Shown here: piece after piece, positions 1 to 10,403 of the stretch
How the letters are laid out: each line of letters begins with the position of its first letter
How positions within the stretch are numbered: position 1 is the first letter of the stretch
DNA from: Euglena gracilis
Taxonomy: Eukaryota; Euglenida; Euglenophyceae; Euglenales
Assembly: GCA_039621445.1 (NCBI GenBank)
Contig: CP154954.1
Span: 58,858,701 to 58,922,700 of the forward strand
DNA length: 64,000 bases
Reading direction: 5' to 3'
The notes under the pieces: model-generated
Databases searched by the model: none
Seen by the model: the letters and a program-made list of their open reading frames with translations, nothing else
Told to the model about the DNA's origin: nothing
Translations under genes and position numbers: made by a program

Positions 1-1292
1 CTTTGCGTTGACATTTGTCGTTCTGAACCTTTTCTGTGGACAATTCGTGTTGAACACCATGTATCCGTGCTTGAACACAGTAAAGCCATTTTGATTGTGG
101 TGTGATGCCGTTTCGTCCTGCACTTTTGGTGCCGCGTCCTCCGGCATGGGGGGCGTGTGCAGACTATTTGCCTGACCGCTTACCTTACCAACTGCCGAAC
201 TGACTTGTATTCCTAATTCAAACTTTTACCCCCGCAGACTGCTGGCTCTTGTGTTATGTCTTCAAATTGATTTGCGATTACGTCTTTGGGACAATTGGGA
301 TATCAAGAAAATTGAGAATCCGAGGATTTCAAGAAAAACAAATGAATATTCTGAGACGTTCAAAGTTGGTCGCAGAGGTTTGTTGTTCCAGTCGTCCAAG
401 ACGTCTTCGAGGAGATTCAACATTGTTTCACTGGTTTTTGAAGTTCCAGAAGTTGGTGTTCCTGAAGGCAAGGTTAACCGAGTTGCTGGTACAGAAAAAC
501 ACCTTCAACAGGAAGTTGACATTGAGGCTGTGGTGACAAAGTTCACAGTGGAGAATTTGTCAACAATTGTTGTATTGGTTACTTGGTTGAGGAAGCTTGT
601 AAGTGCTGCAGTTCTCCTTGCTGTCCAGAACAAGATCCTGGTGGAGGCAAGATCATCATCATCTTGTTGACCTGGTCCTGAACCAAGTGGTTGGTTTTCT
701 CTTCTGGTTTCTTCAGTTTTGTTTTTCTTTTTTGACCTGACTTTGCTCCCAACGTGAAGCAAAGTCCCGCCGACAACTACCCCAACAGAAACCCCCAGCA
801 ACAGCACCCACTGGTCAGCAGGGTGAGATTCAGCCACCCTGCAGGCAGCACAGCCACGAAATAAGCCCCCGGAGGTCCAACCCCAGGAGGCTGAGCCAAA
901 GGGGAGAAATGAAAGCATTGGGACTGTCAAAGTGGAAGATGAACCCCCCACCCAGTCACATCTTTCCCTGTGCATCTTCCGTGGCAAATTCTCTTTGCCC
1001 TTGCCATATGCAAAAGGTGCAGGAGTAAACCACCAGCCGGCACCATTTTACAGACATTGGGCCAGAAGCCAAGCAGCCTCTCATTTCTCTGGCAGAACCT
1101 AGCCACACTTCCCCGCCTGGTCACTTGCTTCTGCCGCAAACCCTGGCCACGCGCCAAAAAACATTCCAAGAGCTCCCCATGTCCGCATGCCATGCTCCTG
1201 GGGCAAAAAAGCCAGACAGGAGGCGTCGCTTCCCGTGTCTCTTCAGCGCAGCACGAATAAAAGGTTTGGCCGCAATTTAACACTGCCGGTAG
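1..1292. other. Leading 1.3 kb, no supported gene
   Basis: Open frames here are short, have no recognisable motif and overlap on both strands. The stretch lies directly upstream of the 2A-bearing non-LTR ORF, so it may be that element's 5' untranslated region, but nothing in it proves this. Confidence 0.4.
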
Positions 1293-1343
1293 GGCAGAGG
1301 TGACCTCCTGACGTTGGGCGACGTGGAGGCAAACCCGGGACCC
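1293..1343 (+). other. 2A ribosome-skipping peptide, copy 1
   Basis: The frame reads GRGDLLTLGDVEANPGP directly after a TAG at 1290-1292. It matches the 2A consensus D-V/I-E-x-N-P-G-P with the usual G-R-G lead-in. Separation would fall between the final Gly and Pro. No ATG precedes it in frame within this copy, so the start has been lost or lies upstream of a frameshift. Confidence 0.85.
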
Positions 1344-1625
1344 ACCCCCTTGGGAGATCCCGTGGCAGGAACCATAGATATTGACTTGTCTACGGAGCCC
1401 GCACGAGCGGTGGGATTCCTGTTGGCCACAACGCCGGTGCCCCCTTCTGCTCCAGGCCCACTGGAGGAGACCTCGACGCAGGACGCCCGGGACCTTCAAC
1501 AACTTCCGCAGACCCTCCTCAGCCGACCACCACCGGAAGCCGCACTCCCCATTGATGGTCCCAGAGCCACGACTCACGGCCCTTCACAGCCTTGGGCAAT
1601 ATCTGATCGAGGACCCAGACAGACG

Positions 1626-1676
1626 GGTAGAGGCGGGCTCCCCAGTTGCGGTGATATTGAGGAAAACCCGGGCCCG
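1626..1676 (+). other. 2A ribosome-skipping peptide, copy 2
   Basis: The residues GRGGLPSCGDIEENPGP lie in the same frame as copy 1, 94 codons downstream. Both copies keep the G-R-G lead and the D-x-E-x-N-P-G-P core, so the product between them would be a free peptide of roughly 110 residues. Confidence 0.85.
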
Positions 1677-2068
1677 AGAACGGGGTGGTCAAAAAGAGGT
1701 CGAAAAAATGCCGGCCGCCCCAAAACATTGATAACGGGGCCCGCTTGGGGCCAGAGATATCGGTGGCCATTGACGTTGATGACCCGGCCCCTGCCCCGGC
1801 AGCGTCGTCCGCTCCTTTGCTGGCGGCGATGGACACCGATGTCCCCGCTTTGCCTTTTGTGCCCGGATGCCGGCGGGAAGGAACACCCCTTTCCGAGCAC
1901 TGCCCTTTGCTCGAGCCGACCTGGGACGCCATTTCGAATGACCTTAGGGGGACCATCGCTCACATCCCGCGGGGTGCGGTGCAGGCGGCGCCTCGAATAT
2001 TCACCATTCTACTGAGAGACCCCAACCAACGCCCCTCGTGGGAGTCGTCGCACGCGCTGTGGTGTATG

Positions 2069-2497
2069 TGTGTACCAGGCACGTCCCAGCTCTGTAGGAT
2101 ATCTACAGAGTGGGTTCTGTGACCGTCACACCACTGTGGAAACCACAGTTGGTAAGATCGTGGCAGACCCTTCTGGGATCTGCCCCTGGACACGTCAGCA
2201 CTTTTCTCTCCTTCCCCCACAGGTGGTATTCTTCACTGTCATCAATTCCAAGTTTGACCATTGGTTTTGTCAGAGGGAAAAACCCTCAGAACAATCGAAC
2301 TTGACTCCAGAAGAAACTTCTGAAGTGTTTGTCTTGTGCTTTGCATCTTGGGGAATTGGGGACAAAAGGGGAAACCACTTTTTGTTACTCCAAAGGGTTT
2401 TCCTCACCATAAGTAGGCTGCGCATCAAGGCGAAAGCAAAAGGCTTTTTCAGAAAGTTCCAAAAAAAAGGAAAAGGGGAAGGCTTTGGACGTACACT
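2069..2497 (+). repeat. GY-3 5' LTR
   Basis: It begins TGTGTACCAGG, ends GACGTACACT, and abuts the primer binding site. It holds a pyrimidine tract ending CACAG then GTGGTATTCTT, also found in the GY-1 and GY-2 LTRs. The ends were fixed by comparison with 5509-5927 and by the target duplication. Confidence 0.88.
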
Positions 2498-2507
2498 TGG
2501 TAGCAGA
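2498..2507 (+). other. GY-3 primer binding site (initiator tRNA-Met)
   Basis: TGGTAGCAGA starts at the first base after the LTR. It is complementary to the 3' end (UCUGCUACCA) of many eukaryotic initiator methionine tRNAs. GY-1 and GY-2 have the same site in the same position. Confidence 0.85.
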
Positions 2508-2737
2508 ATTGTGTTACGGTCCTACACAGAGAATCTCTGTGGTTGACTGGTGTTGAGGATCGTACTGAGCCGTGAAACACGGTGAAAGTACTGTTTCTGG
2601 CCCCTAGCCAACCTTTAAGCAAAGATATAGGGCTCAGAAGGCTCTGTTCGGTATTCGCCGACACAACCTTTCTAGTCCCTGTTCCTCTGCTTATTTCAGT
2701 GAGTTTTTGATTTTTGCCTTTTTACCCATCTCAAAAG

Positions 2738-2845
2738 ACGCAGAGCACAACCCCCAACCACAAATTTGACTATGATTTGTTGATGAGTTCATTGAGCAAC
2801 CTTGAAGAAGATGGGGAGGATTGCAACGGTTCGATGGAAACAAGT
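2738..2845 (+). pseudogene. GY-3 remnant of the gag N-terminus
   Basis: The frame reads QSTTPNHKFDYDLLMSSL, aligning with the first codons of Gag in GY-1 (MQSTGPNHQFNYALL) and GY-2 (MQSTTPIDYAAL). The expected ATG is ACG (2738-2740). After about 35 codons it runs into ORF3-type sequence in another frame, placing the left deletion breakpoint near 2800-2850. Confidence 0.75.
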
Positions 2846-4598
2846 TCCAATTCCCGACCCAGACGTCCATGCCTCCACCGCAGGCTCAACCAAACCAGCA
2901 CGAAGTGCGCCGGCCACGCCTACACCCACACCATCCACCACGGCTTCCCCTGGGAAACCCACGGAAGCCGCGAAGCAGCGTGTAGGACGACCATCAGCTC
3001 GGGAAACCCCTGCTGAAGGTCCACGACGCTCGGTGTCGGGAAGAAGACCCCCGTCCCAAGCGTCACAACGCACCTGGGCAAGCAAGCACGACGCCGAACG
3101 GCGGCCCTCGGATACTCCGGAAACCGGAAGTCCGAAGGCCCCAGCAAAAACAAAGCCGGGCGCCGCCCCTTGCAAGCCCACACTGAAATCTGGTGATCAG
3201 CCCCCACCGAAAGGCGGTGGTGGTGCTGGCGGCCAGAGTGCTGCATCCTCTTCTCGGGGATCAACCTCGGGACAAGGATTCACGCACGTCGCGTCATCTG
3301 GCTATGGGAAAACATCACAGCCGAAACGTCCGTCAAAGGGGCAGGGAAAATACCGCGCCTCAACAGCCGAGACAACTGCGGAAGACGAAGTTGTCATCGA
3401 CTGGAACGCGATCAATCTGGATGATCCTGAGACTCATGACCTGAAAAAAATGTACATGATGATCGACCACAAACTGAGGACAAATCAATGTCTCAACCGG
3501 TGGATTGAGCCACTGTTCTGTTAGGGCCGAAAATGGTCCTTTGATCAGAACGTGATCTGGAATTATTACAATTCCGGATCCCCTCGTGTTTTGGCCCAAT
3601 ACTTCGGTGAGGAATTCCTCATCGACAAAACGACGGAAAACTGTTTTGTGCGGCTTTACACTGTATGCCACAAGATGTATAACAGTGCACCCGACTCGGG
3701 ATTACCCCTCGTCTATGTGTGCAACCCTGTGGATCGGAAAACGTTCCACAAGGATGTATACATCCCCAACTGTGCTGCCTTGGTGTGCGCCAAGTGCTTG
3801 GACAGCTGGAGCCACAAACACAATTTTGGCTACGCCGAGCGGGATGGTACGAGTGTACCACTACTCTGCGTCAACTGCCTTCGAGGTACCTTCTGGCAGA
3901 CTGCGGATGGCGCAGTTCGCACAATCGTGCCAAGTGTCCAGAAGCCTTTGGAGGAATACTCCACCTTGCACAAAAAGTACAAGGACTTTTTGAAGTACTG
4001 CAACCTCAAACTTGACGACTACCGCCACACAGGAATGGCCCGTGGGTGGCAGATAGACAGTGGGGCGATACGCCCCGCTGCTGAGGAGGCAGGGGTAGAT
4101 TACCTTACCTCTGGGAGTCAGCGGACAGGGAAAAGATATTTTTCCGCCTGTTCACAACCCAGAAACCGAAACGGTCGCTGGTGGCTGCCACAATGGGCAC
4201 CAGAAAACCACGGTATGACCTGGTAAGACTGGCTTGAGGCCATATTACGACCCCATACAGTCCGCGCGGAATGTGCGTATCACATGCTAATCGATATCCA
4301 CCCGGGGAATGCCCCGCAGTTGTCAGCCAATCACCCACGGATGAATCACTTCATCTGGCCTGCCACTCTGCCCAGGAAATTGTGGGAGAAGCTGCAATGG
4401 TTCCTCGCAGAAAGGGCGAGTGCAACCAAGCACACAGTCCCCGAAGGATGGGTGCTGGACTGGGTGGCACCTGACTTTGACTACGAATCGCCAGAAACCT
4501 CGCTAGTGGACAGGCCACCAGCAAAACAGTTCCAGATGGTCCTGGTGGAAGGTCCACTGGACTCCCGCCATGATTATTGGCGGTTGGAAAGGATTTAA
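2802..4598 (+). pseudogene. GY-3 copy of the C-terminal part of ORF3 (unknown function)
   Basis: Segments open at 2802-3524, 3552-4226 and 4284-4598 align in order with the last 450 or so residues of the GY-1 third ORF. The first has a Pro/Thr/Lys-rich linker including KPGAAPCKP and PPPKGG. The second has 'SPRVLAQYFGE', a Cys/His cluster and 'YRHTGMAR'. The third has 'ANHPRMN' and 'HDYWR'. A TAG near 3522-3524 and frameshifts around 4130-4280 break it. One cluster cysteine of GY-1 is a tyrosine here (TVCH preceded by LY rather than TC). The rest of ORF3, all of pol and nearly all of gag are absent. I know no family for this domain. Confidence 0.8.
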
Positions 4599-5498
4599 TG
4601 CCGAAACAACATTACCAGCCCCATGCAAGGTAAGCGCATTCATGGAGCCTGGACACCCCAAGAGACTTATACACTATACACTGGTAGTGGAAATCGCTAA
4701 ACAGCCGTGGGATGGCCCTGGGTCTGTCTCACACACTCTGCGCCTTGGATGGAAGCATCCAAGAGCCCCCCCCCCCACTCTCTGCCACTGGCCGTGCGGA
4801 CGGAAACCGTCTGTAGGAGGTAAGCGCCTCTTATCACGTCGTGAAGGAGCTACCGCTGCGAAGACCTTGGCAGCCGGGAAACCTGGCAAGCTGGTAAATG
4901 ACACACAGCACACACAGCGCGCACGCCGTAATAATAGGCCAACTTGTCACTTTTCAGTCAATAAGGCCGTTTAAGGCTGCCAGACAGCAAAAATTCTGTT
5001 CTGGCCTAAGCCAGCCCCCCTCTCCTCCCTGCTTTCCCCCCACCCCCGCAAAGCTGTCGCCGGCAGTCGGTTTTCGAAGTAGGCTTTTGTTTCCTAGTGC
5101 GGATATGACCGCCTAGGAGCCATATCCGGGTATGACCAGGATAGGAGCCTGCCCACCCCCCCTTCCACACTTTTCCCCTCGGGTTTTCAGCGAATACGCT
5201 TGACCAACCCCGCGTGCCTTTGGCACACCCAAAGTGGGTGGATGGGACTCTTTGACAGGAGACCTGCCAGCCCGGTTTCCCACAGTGGGCATTTTCAAAT
5301 CCCACCTAAGCCGAAACGGCTCATAGGTAACCGCGAAAAGCCGCTAACCTTTTGCACGTTTTTGGGCTTTCGGTGGATGCCACTGTGCGGAAAGGAGAGA
5401 CACCAAATGGAGTAGACGTGAACCCCATCGGGGAAGCGTCAGATGTCCTGACTAGACGTGGCAATCCCTGGTCTATGAAGGAAATCAAGCGTAGCCCT
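4599..5498 (+). other. GY-3 3' untranslated region
   Basis: No coding sequence is seen. Blocks such as GGCTGCCAGACAGCA, CTGGCCTAAGCCA and GCTGTCGCCGGCAGT recur in the same order in the region after GY-1 ORF3 (reverse strand, 24577-25386). The two elements therefore share a 3' UTR, and GY-3 derives from a GY-1-like parent. Confidence 0.7.
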
Positions 5499-5508
5499 GG
5501 GAGGGGGA
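5499..5508 (+). other. GY-3 polypurine tract
   Basis: GGGAGGGGGA lies immediately 5' of the 3' LTR. The identical tract precedes the GY-1 3' LTR (24567-24576, reverse strand). It would prime plus-strand DNA synthesis. Confidence 0.8.
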
Positions 5509-5927
5509 CGTGTACCAGGCACGTCCCAGCTCTGTAGGATATCTGCAGAGTGGGTTCTGTGACCGTCACACCACTGTGGAAACCACAGTTGGTAAGATCG
5601 TGGCAGACCCTTCTGGGATCTGCCCCTGGACACGTCAGCACTTTTCTCTCCTTCCGTCACAGGTGGTATTCTTCATCAATACCAAGTTTGACCATTGGTT
5701 TTGTCAGAGGGAAAAACCCCCAGAACAATCGAACTGGACTCCATAAGAAACTTCTGAAGTGTTTGTCTTGTGCTTTGCTTCTTGGGGAATTGGGAACAAA
5801 AGGGGAAACCCACTTTTTGTTACTCCAAAGACTTTTCCCTACTATAAATGGCGCACCAAGGCGAAAGCGAAAGGCTTTTTCACAATGGTCCAGAAAAAGG
5901 AAAAAGGGAAATCTTTGGACGTACACT
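5509..5927 (+). repeat. GY-3 3' LTR
   Basis: This is a direct copy of 2069-2497 with about 6-7% differences and a few short indels. It starts CGTGTACC, with C in place of the first T seen in the other copies, and ends GTACACT, followed by the duplication GTATG. Confidence 0.88.
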
Positions 5928-5932
5928 GTATG

Positions 5933-6305
5933 CCGAAGGCGGTGCTGGGTCCCTTGGCACGCGCCGGCAGAAACCATTGGGCACAGCTAGGTAAAGCCAT
6001 CGAAACCAGGGCACGTGCCTATCTCATGCAACCAGTCGCAACCTCTTCGCAGTAGTCACAAAAGCAGGCCGCAAACCCTGTCTCCTCGTCGTCCGCACGC
6101 TCCGCCGCAAGCAGAGCGGATGAGGTCCAGACGGAACGCTTCATCCGCCGGATGGAAATGTTGGTGGCCAGAGGGGCTGTGGGGAAGGCCTGCCAGTTGC
6201 TCCTCTCGGAAAGAGTGCAGGACGCGGCTCATCCCGCCGTGCGTGAGACATTACGCCGGATGCACCCAACAGAGGCGGAACCCGGAAGAGGACACTATCA
6301 CGTAG
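5933..6305 (+). pseudogene. NL-A N-terminal region, resumed after GY-3
   Basis: The frame continues from 2068 once GY-3 and one GTATG are ignored: '..LWCMPKAVLGPLARAG..' then '..GKAIETRARAYLMQPV'. NL-B has the aligned 'FPKSVLCP..' and '..GRKVAEHASLYVQRPV' across its own interruption. The following segment 'RRMEMLVARGAVGKACQLL..DAAHPAVRETLRRMHP' matches 'LLNRVETLVGHGAISKACR' in NL-B and 'LLNKILGLVREGAAHKAVQLL' in NL-C. A TAG near 6053-6055 and frame changes break it. The segment precedes RT in all three copies. Confidence 0.75.
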
Positions 6306-6312
6306 CGATGAT

Positions 6313-7803
6313 GTGGCAGACGGCCGCTGTATGGTGAAACATGCACTCCGTAGCTTCGGCCCGGAGTCTGCGGCAGGCCTCTCAGAACTTCGGCCTGAGC
6401 ACCTGAAGTCCCTGCTCGGGGACGAGGCTGGGGGCTCGGCAGAGGGTGTCCTGGATGAGTTGACGGAGTTTGTCTTCGGGTGCGTGCTTGGGGGAATCCC
6501 CAATGGGGCAGCACAAGTGATGTGTGCTGCACGCCTGACCCCTCTCCGAAAAACCAAAACCGGGGCAGGGGCACCCACAGACCCTGTGGGCAAGACATGC
6601 CCAGAAGAGGAGGGCACTCGGCCCATCGCAGCTGGGTAAACCCTGCGTCGCCTGGTGGCAAAAGTGCTAATGCGCCATCCGGAGGTCAGTCGGTCCCTGA
6701 GCACAGCCCTACCTCAGCAACTGGGAGTGGGCGTACCTGATGCATATGATCTGATAGAAATGGGAATCCAGCAGCTAGTGGACCGCCTCTCACATGTTGG
6801 AAAGGAAGACTGGGGACTGCTCCAGGTGGGTTTTTCAAACGCATTCAACTGCATTTGTCCAGACAATTTACTGGCAGAAGTCGCTGAGCGATGCCCTCCG
6901 CTGCTTACTTGGTTGGATGTTTGTTACGCCCGCCATTCTCAGTTGTATGTCGTAAAAACTTCACTTCGAAGCAAGGCCGGTGTGCAGCAAGTGGACCCGT
7001 GCGGGCCGGCTGCCTTTGCCCTCGGGATACAGTCCCTCTTGGACAAGCAAGGTATCGTGTGCTGGCAAGCCTGGTACCTGGATGATGCCCACATCATGGG
7101 CACACCGGAACAGCTCGAAAGGGCAGTAAGGCTGATCCTGAACGAGGGTCCACAGGTTGGTGTGGGAGTCAACATGACGAAGTGCAAACTCTTGGGTCCC
7201 GCATTTGTTGCACGTGGAGAAGGCCTGCTTCAGGGCATCCCAGTGGATCCTTTCATACCCGGCTCTGGCATCCGTCCGCTAGGAGTGCCTGTCTGCCACT
7301 CGGCAGGACGCCAGGACTTTGCCACTGTCCTTTGGGAGGAGCGCCTCCCGGGAGTCCGGAAAGCGTGCGACCTGCTGCAAATGCTGCCGTCGCCGCACCT
7401 ACAGTTCACGGTGCTCAGGCAATGTCTTGATGCATGTAAAGTAAACGACCTGCTTCGAACCACACACATCTCGGGAGCCAAGGTGCCATGCCATTCCTTT
7501 GCCACTGTCCTTCGGGACACAATGTCTGTTATCACCGCTCGCCAACTGGATGATAAACAGAGGGCACAAGCCTCTCTGACAGTCCGCCTGGGGGGGCTTG
7601 GGATCCGAGACCCAGAGGTATCCAGAGCACCGGCAAGGTGGGCGGCCATCCTTGACTTCCTCTCACGAGCGGATAGCACCCTGTGCCTAGCCGAGGGTTC
7701 CCCCCAGCTCCCACAGGATTACGGAGAGACGGGCTGGGTGATCTCCGGCCTCACCAAAGGGGTGCGCCTGTGGGTGACCTCCAAACGGACCCAAGCAAAG
7801 TGA
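6313..7803 (+). pseudogene. NL-A reverse transcriptase
   Basis: This is the non-LTR reverse transcriptase. In order: 'AAGLSELRPEHLKSLL' (start of RT), 'RPIAAG', TAA (6637-6639), 'TLRRLVAKVL', motif A 'LLQVGFSNAFN', motif B 'GVQQVDPCGPAAFALGI', motif C 'WYLDDAHIMG', and 'VRLGGLGIRDPE' downstream. The TAA replaces the Glu seen in NL-C (PIAVGETRRR). The catalytic Asp of motif A is Gly and the motif B Gly is Val, so the enzyme is dead even without the stop. The YLDD box is intact. The frame ends at 7803 and continues in another frame. Confidence 0.88.
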
Positions 7804-8590
7804 GTTCCTTGTCTCCAAGAATGGTGAAACAGAAGTGGTGGACAGATGAGGTCGTCAAGGTCCGTGCAGACCTGCTTTTGGCTGGCCTTGTTGGAAATGA
7901 CGCTGTCCGTTTCGCATGCCAGCGGAGGCCGCACGCCATGGCGTGGTCAGCGGTCAAACCCTCCACCCCCGGAAAACCATCGTCCTGCCGGCAGAATTCA
8001 GAGCCCTGACTCAGTGGTCCTTGGGGCGCCAAGTTTGCCCCACAACGACAGATGGCTCCTTGACGGAATGCCCCCGCTGCCACCAACAAATGGATGTTGG
8101 AGGAAATCACCTGGTCTGGTGCCCCCAAAATAACACTTTGCGGCGACATGGCGCCCTCCACGCGTTCGTTTTGGACCTGGCGAGAAGGGCGGGTTTCATG
8201 GCGCGACGAGAAGACGTGTCAGACAACCGGACGAGACCTGGAGGTGTCTTCATCACGAGATTCGACGCGGACGGACCTGCTGCAGTGGATGTCACCGTCC
8301 GCCACCCGTTTTAACCAGCAAACCCGGTCTCCTCAATGGACGCCTTGGCACGGTGGCACGAATTACAAGAGGGAGACAAAAAACGCAAGTATCAGCCACC
8401 TGCGAAAGGCTGTGATGGACGTTCATCCCGTTTGTGGTTGATTGCTTCGGAGGGATGGGGGAGCGAGCGGCAGGATGGGTAGGGCGTGGGCGGCCCGATA
8501 CCTAGAGCTTAACAGCGAGCGGCGGGCCCGCAAGGGTCCTCGGGGTGCTACGCGGAAGAGGGGAGGCCTTCGGAACGGCAGCACCCGATA
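7804..8590 (+). pseudogene. NL-A C-terminus: zinc motif and restriction-like endonuclease
   Basis: After 7803 the homologous frame is open in two further phases (about 7800-7950, then 7916-8314). It carries a C-X2-C-X9-H-X3-C motif (CPRCHQQ..NHLVWC, about 8069-8124), a basic helix (LRRHGALHAFVLDLARRAG), and 'RPGGVFITRFDAD..AVDVTVRHP'. The last is typical of the PD-(D/E)XK nuclease of R2/NeSL-type elements. A TAA at 8312-8314 is followed in frame by 'DALARWHELQEGDKKRKYQPP' and 'SEGWGSERQDG' up to a stop near 8480. A basic C-terminal tail in another phase runs to about 8590. This nuclease would nick the target site to prime reverse transcription. Confidence 0.75.
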
Positions 8591-9918
8591 GCAACCGTGA
8601 ATCAACACGGTGCAGTGGGACTCGCTAGTCGGCCATCAGGTCGGACGGCCTTCGGGGTGCGGCGCACTTGCAGCAGCGTTCACTATACCCCGGGGGGTAC
8701 GTGGCCTGGGTGGTCGGGGGCGACGGCCCTCACCTAGCCTTGGGCACCAGATTACTGGGGCTTCTCCCAAGGTGAACAGGAAAGGCTGGTGAGGACGGTC
8801 AAAGTTCCTATGCCCCCGGCAGGGGGCTGCGGATCAGAACGTCGGTTCTCCCCCGGGGAAACCTGGGGGGCCCAGCGGGGGCTCTGGCCCCTTCTGGCTG
8901 GCACCGGAGTGGCGCACCGGTGCCGAGGATCGCTATCGACTGCGTCACCAGCCGGTCACCCAAACGTGGTCGATTCTGATGAGGCAACCGCGCATGGTGG
9001 CTCAATGTACAGTCAGGCCCATGTGAGCCCTTGGAGAAGCCAAAGCGCCTTGGGGTGTGCATGGCCTGGGGACGAAGGTGCTCCATGAAAAGTGGGGGCG
9101 TGCATCGCATAACGACACCCCGAGTCCCGAGGGTGACATGGTGGGAGGAGACCCGGGTGACCCTCGCTATCCCTCATCCCCTCACCTTGACAGGAAACCT
9201 GTGAGACGTGAAAGCCGGTGGTGGAGGGTGCCAAGGGGCCATGACTCGCCGTCCACCATCGGTTTGGGTGCCATGGAGGCCTTGCCTAGCCCGACACACC
9301 TCAAAAAAGTCCTAGTCCAAATGCCATGGAAAGGTTCCAGCGCTGGGGTGCAAGCAGCCCTCAGGGAGGGTGGAGCCACGAAGGAATAAGCGTCATATCC
9401 AAGTGCAACCGCACTGTGTTGGCGCAGACCGATGTTCCTCAAGGACGATCGTCAGTTGCCACGGTATGGCAAGCGCTGAGTCTAACGTTGGCCAGAGAAT
9501 TGGCTCGCCAGCTGGATTCGGGGGCAGTGGTGGAGCCATCAGGCGACGTGGGTCTCACTACCCACCCCATATGCCACGGAGTGAAAAAGGGTCTGGGCGA
9601 ACACCATGTAAACACCTGTGGCCGCTGATGCCAAGCCAAGGCAGCATACACCGGCCACCAAGGGCCGGTATTATTGGCTCTGTCCCGTAGAGACGCCATG
9701 GTAAACACACCTGAGAGAACGCCGTAAGGTCGGACGAACCCGAAACCTCCATTCGGAACACCGGGGAACAGCCTGCCCCCATCAGTGCCATCCCACCCCG
9801 CCTGCTCCCTGCCACCTCACCCCTCGGACCCTGGCCCCTACATGGCCGATTCCGGGTTCACCTGACCACCTTACCCCTGAACCATGGGCACAGCCCGTCT
9901 GTACGTTACCTCACCGCG

Positions 9919-9983
9919 GAACCTGTCAAATCCAGTAGGCTGTGCAAGTGGTCGGTGGACTCGGTTCACCCCACCACCGTTTA
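9919..9983 (+). repeat. Dispersed 65-bp repeat, copy 1
   Basis: About 80-85% similar to 10252-10314. The core GGTCGGTGGACTCGGTTC is followed by CCCCACCACCG. The segments GGTGG and CCACC can pair into a short hairpin. I checked for a tRNA cloverleaf and do not see one. Confidence 0.65.
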
Positions 9984-10251
9984 GTAGGCACGTGAGACGG
10001 AAGGGCCCGTCCACCCAATCCAGATCCCAAATTCACCAGTCGGTGGATAAGTGTATGACAAGTCACGCCTCGCTCACGCAAGAGAGAGCTCAGCGACCGA
10101 TCCGAATTGCGCGGTCTGGAACAGCGTAAACAAACTACCTGTCCACCCGCAGCCGGTTAAGTTCCTTTAGCTAAGCTCACCCTTCTTACCTGCCCCCACA
10201 CCCCCCGCACCTCACACGCACATTTTCTTCTGTATATAGCCTCTCTCCCCT

Positions 10252-10314
10252 GAACTCGTCAAGTCACTAGGTTGTGCCACTGGTCGGTGGACTCGGTTCG
10301 CCCCACCACCGTTT
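10252..10314 (+). repeat. Dispersed 65-bp repeat, copy 2
   Basis: Direct copy of 9919-9983, 333 bases downstream, with the hairpin core conserved and the flanks diverged. It lies just upstream of the NL-B ORF region, so it could be a 5'-UTR element, which is inference only. Confidence 0.65.
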
Positions 10315-10403
10315 GTTTATAAACTGAAACTGATATTTTCTGAGTGTGTTTCTGAGTGCCCATTTTTTTCGCATAATGTATGGCGGACAGTTAAAAGCCC
10401 CTG

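Larger units (their letters stand above)
1293..2068 (+). pseudogene. NL-A non-LTR retrotransposon, 5' part of ORF with two 2A peptides
   Basis: This is the N-terminal part of the NL-A polyprotein. An open frame from about 1293 to 2015 has no ATG at its head and begins with a 2A peptide; a second 2A follows 94 codons later. After the second 2A the meaningful frame shifts (open from 1685) and reads through an Ala/Pro-rich linker to 'HIPRGAV' and 'ILLRDPN'. It then stops at the GY-3 insertion site at 2068. The same segment occurs in NL-B (12035-12265), which supports it as conserved coding sequence. It resumes at 5933 after GY-3. 2A peptides at retrotransposon N-termini are known from other non-LTR families; here they would release a short leader. 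The copy is broken by at least one frameshift. Confidence 0.75.
2069..5927 (+). mobile_element. GY-3, non-autonomous LTR retrotransposon (3.86 kb)
   Basis: Two direct LTRs (2069-2497 and 5509-5927) flank an interior with a primer site, a remnant of the gag start, a C-terminal fragment of the GY-1 third ORF, and a polypurine tract. The sequence GTATG lies at 2064-2068 and again at 5928-5932, a 5-bp target duplication. Removing the element and one duplication copy restores the NL-A frame. There is no protease, RT, RNase H or integrase, so movement would need enzymes from a relative of GY-1/GY-2, whose LTR ends (TGTGTACC...GTACACT) and primer site it shares. The two LTRs differ at many positions plus indels (about 93-94% by eye), so it is an old insertion. 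Confidence 0.9.
8591..10340. other. 1.75 kb without a recognised gene
   Basis: Only short open frames with no motif and no cross-copy similarity are seen. The position fits the NL-A 3' UTR plus spacer before NL-B. Its only clear structure is the pair of direct repeats near 9.92 and 10.25 kb. Confidence 0.4.

Noticed and set aside
505-987. Minus-strand frame of 160 codons with a hydrophobic stretch
   Set aside because: No motif, no counterpart in NL-B, and overlapping frames on the other strand are equally long.
9919-10314. tRNA-like sequence around GGTTCGCCCCACC
   Set aside because: It resembles a T-arm, but no acceptor, D or anticodon arm can be formed around it in either copy.
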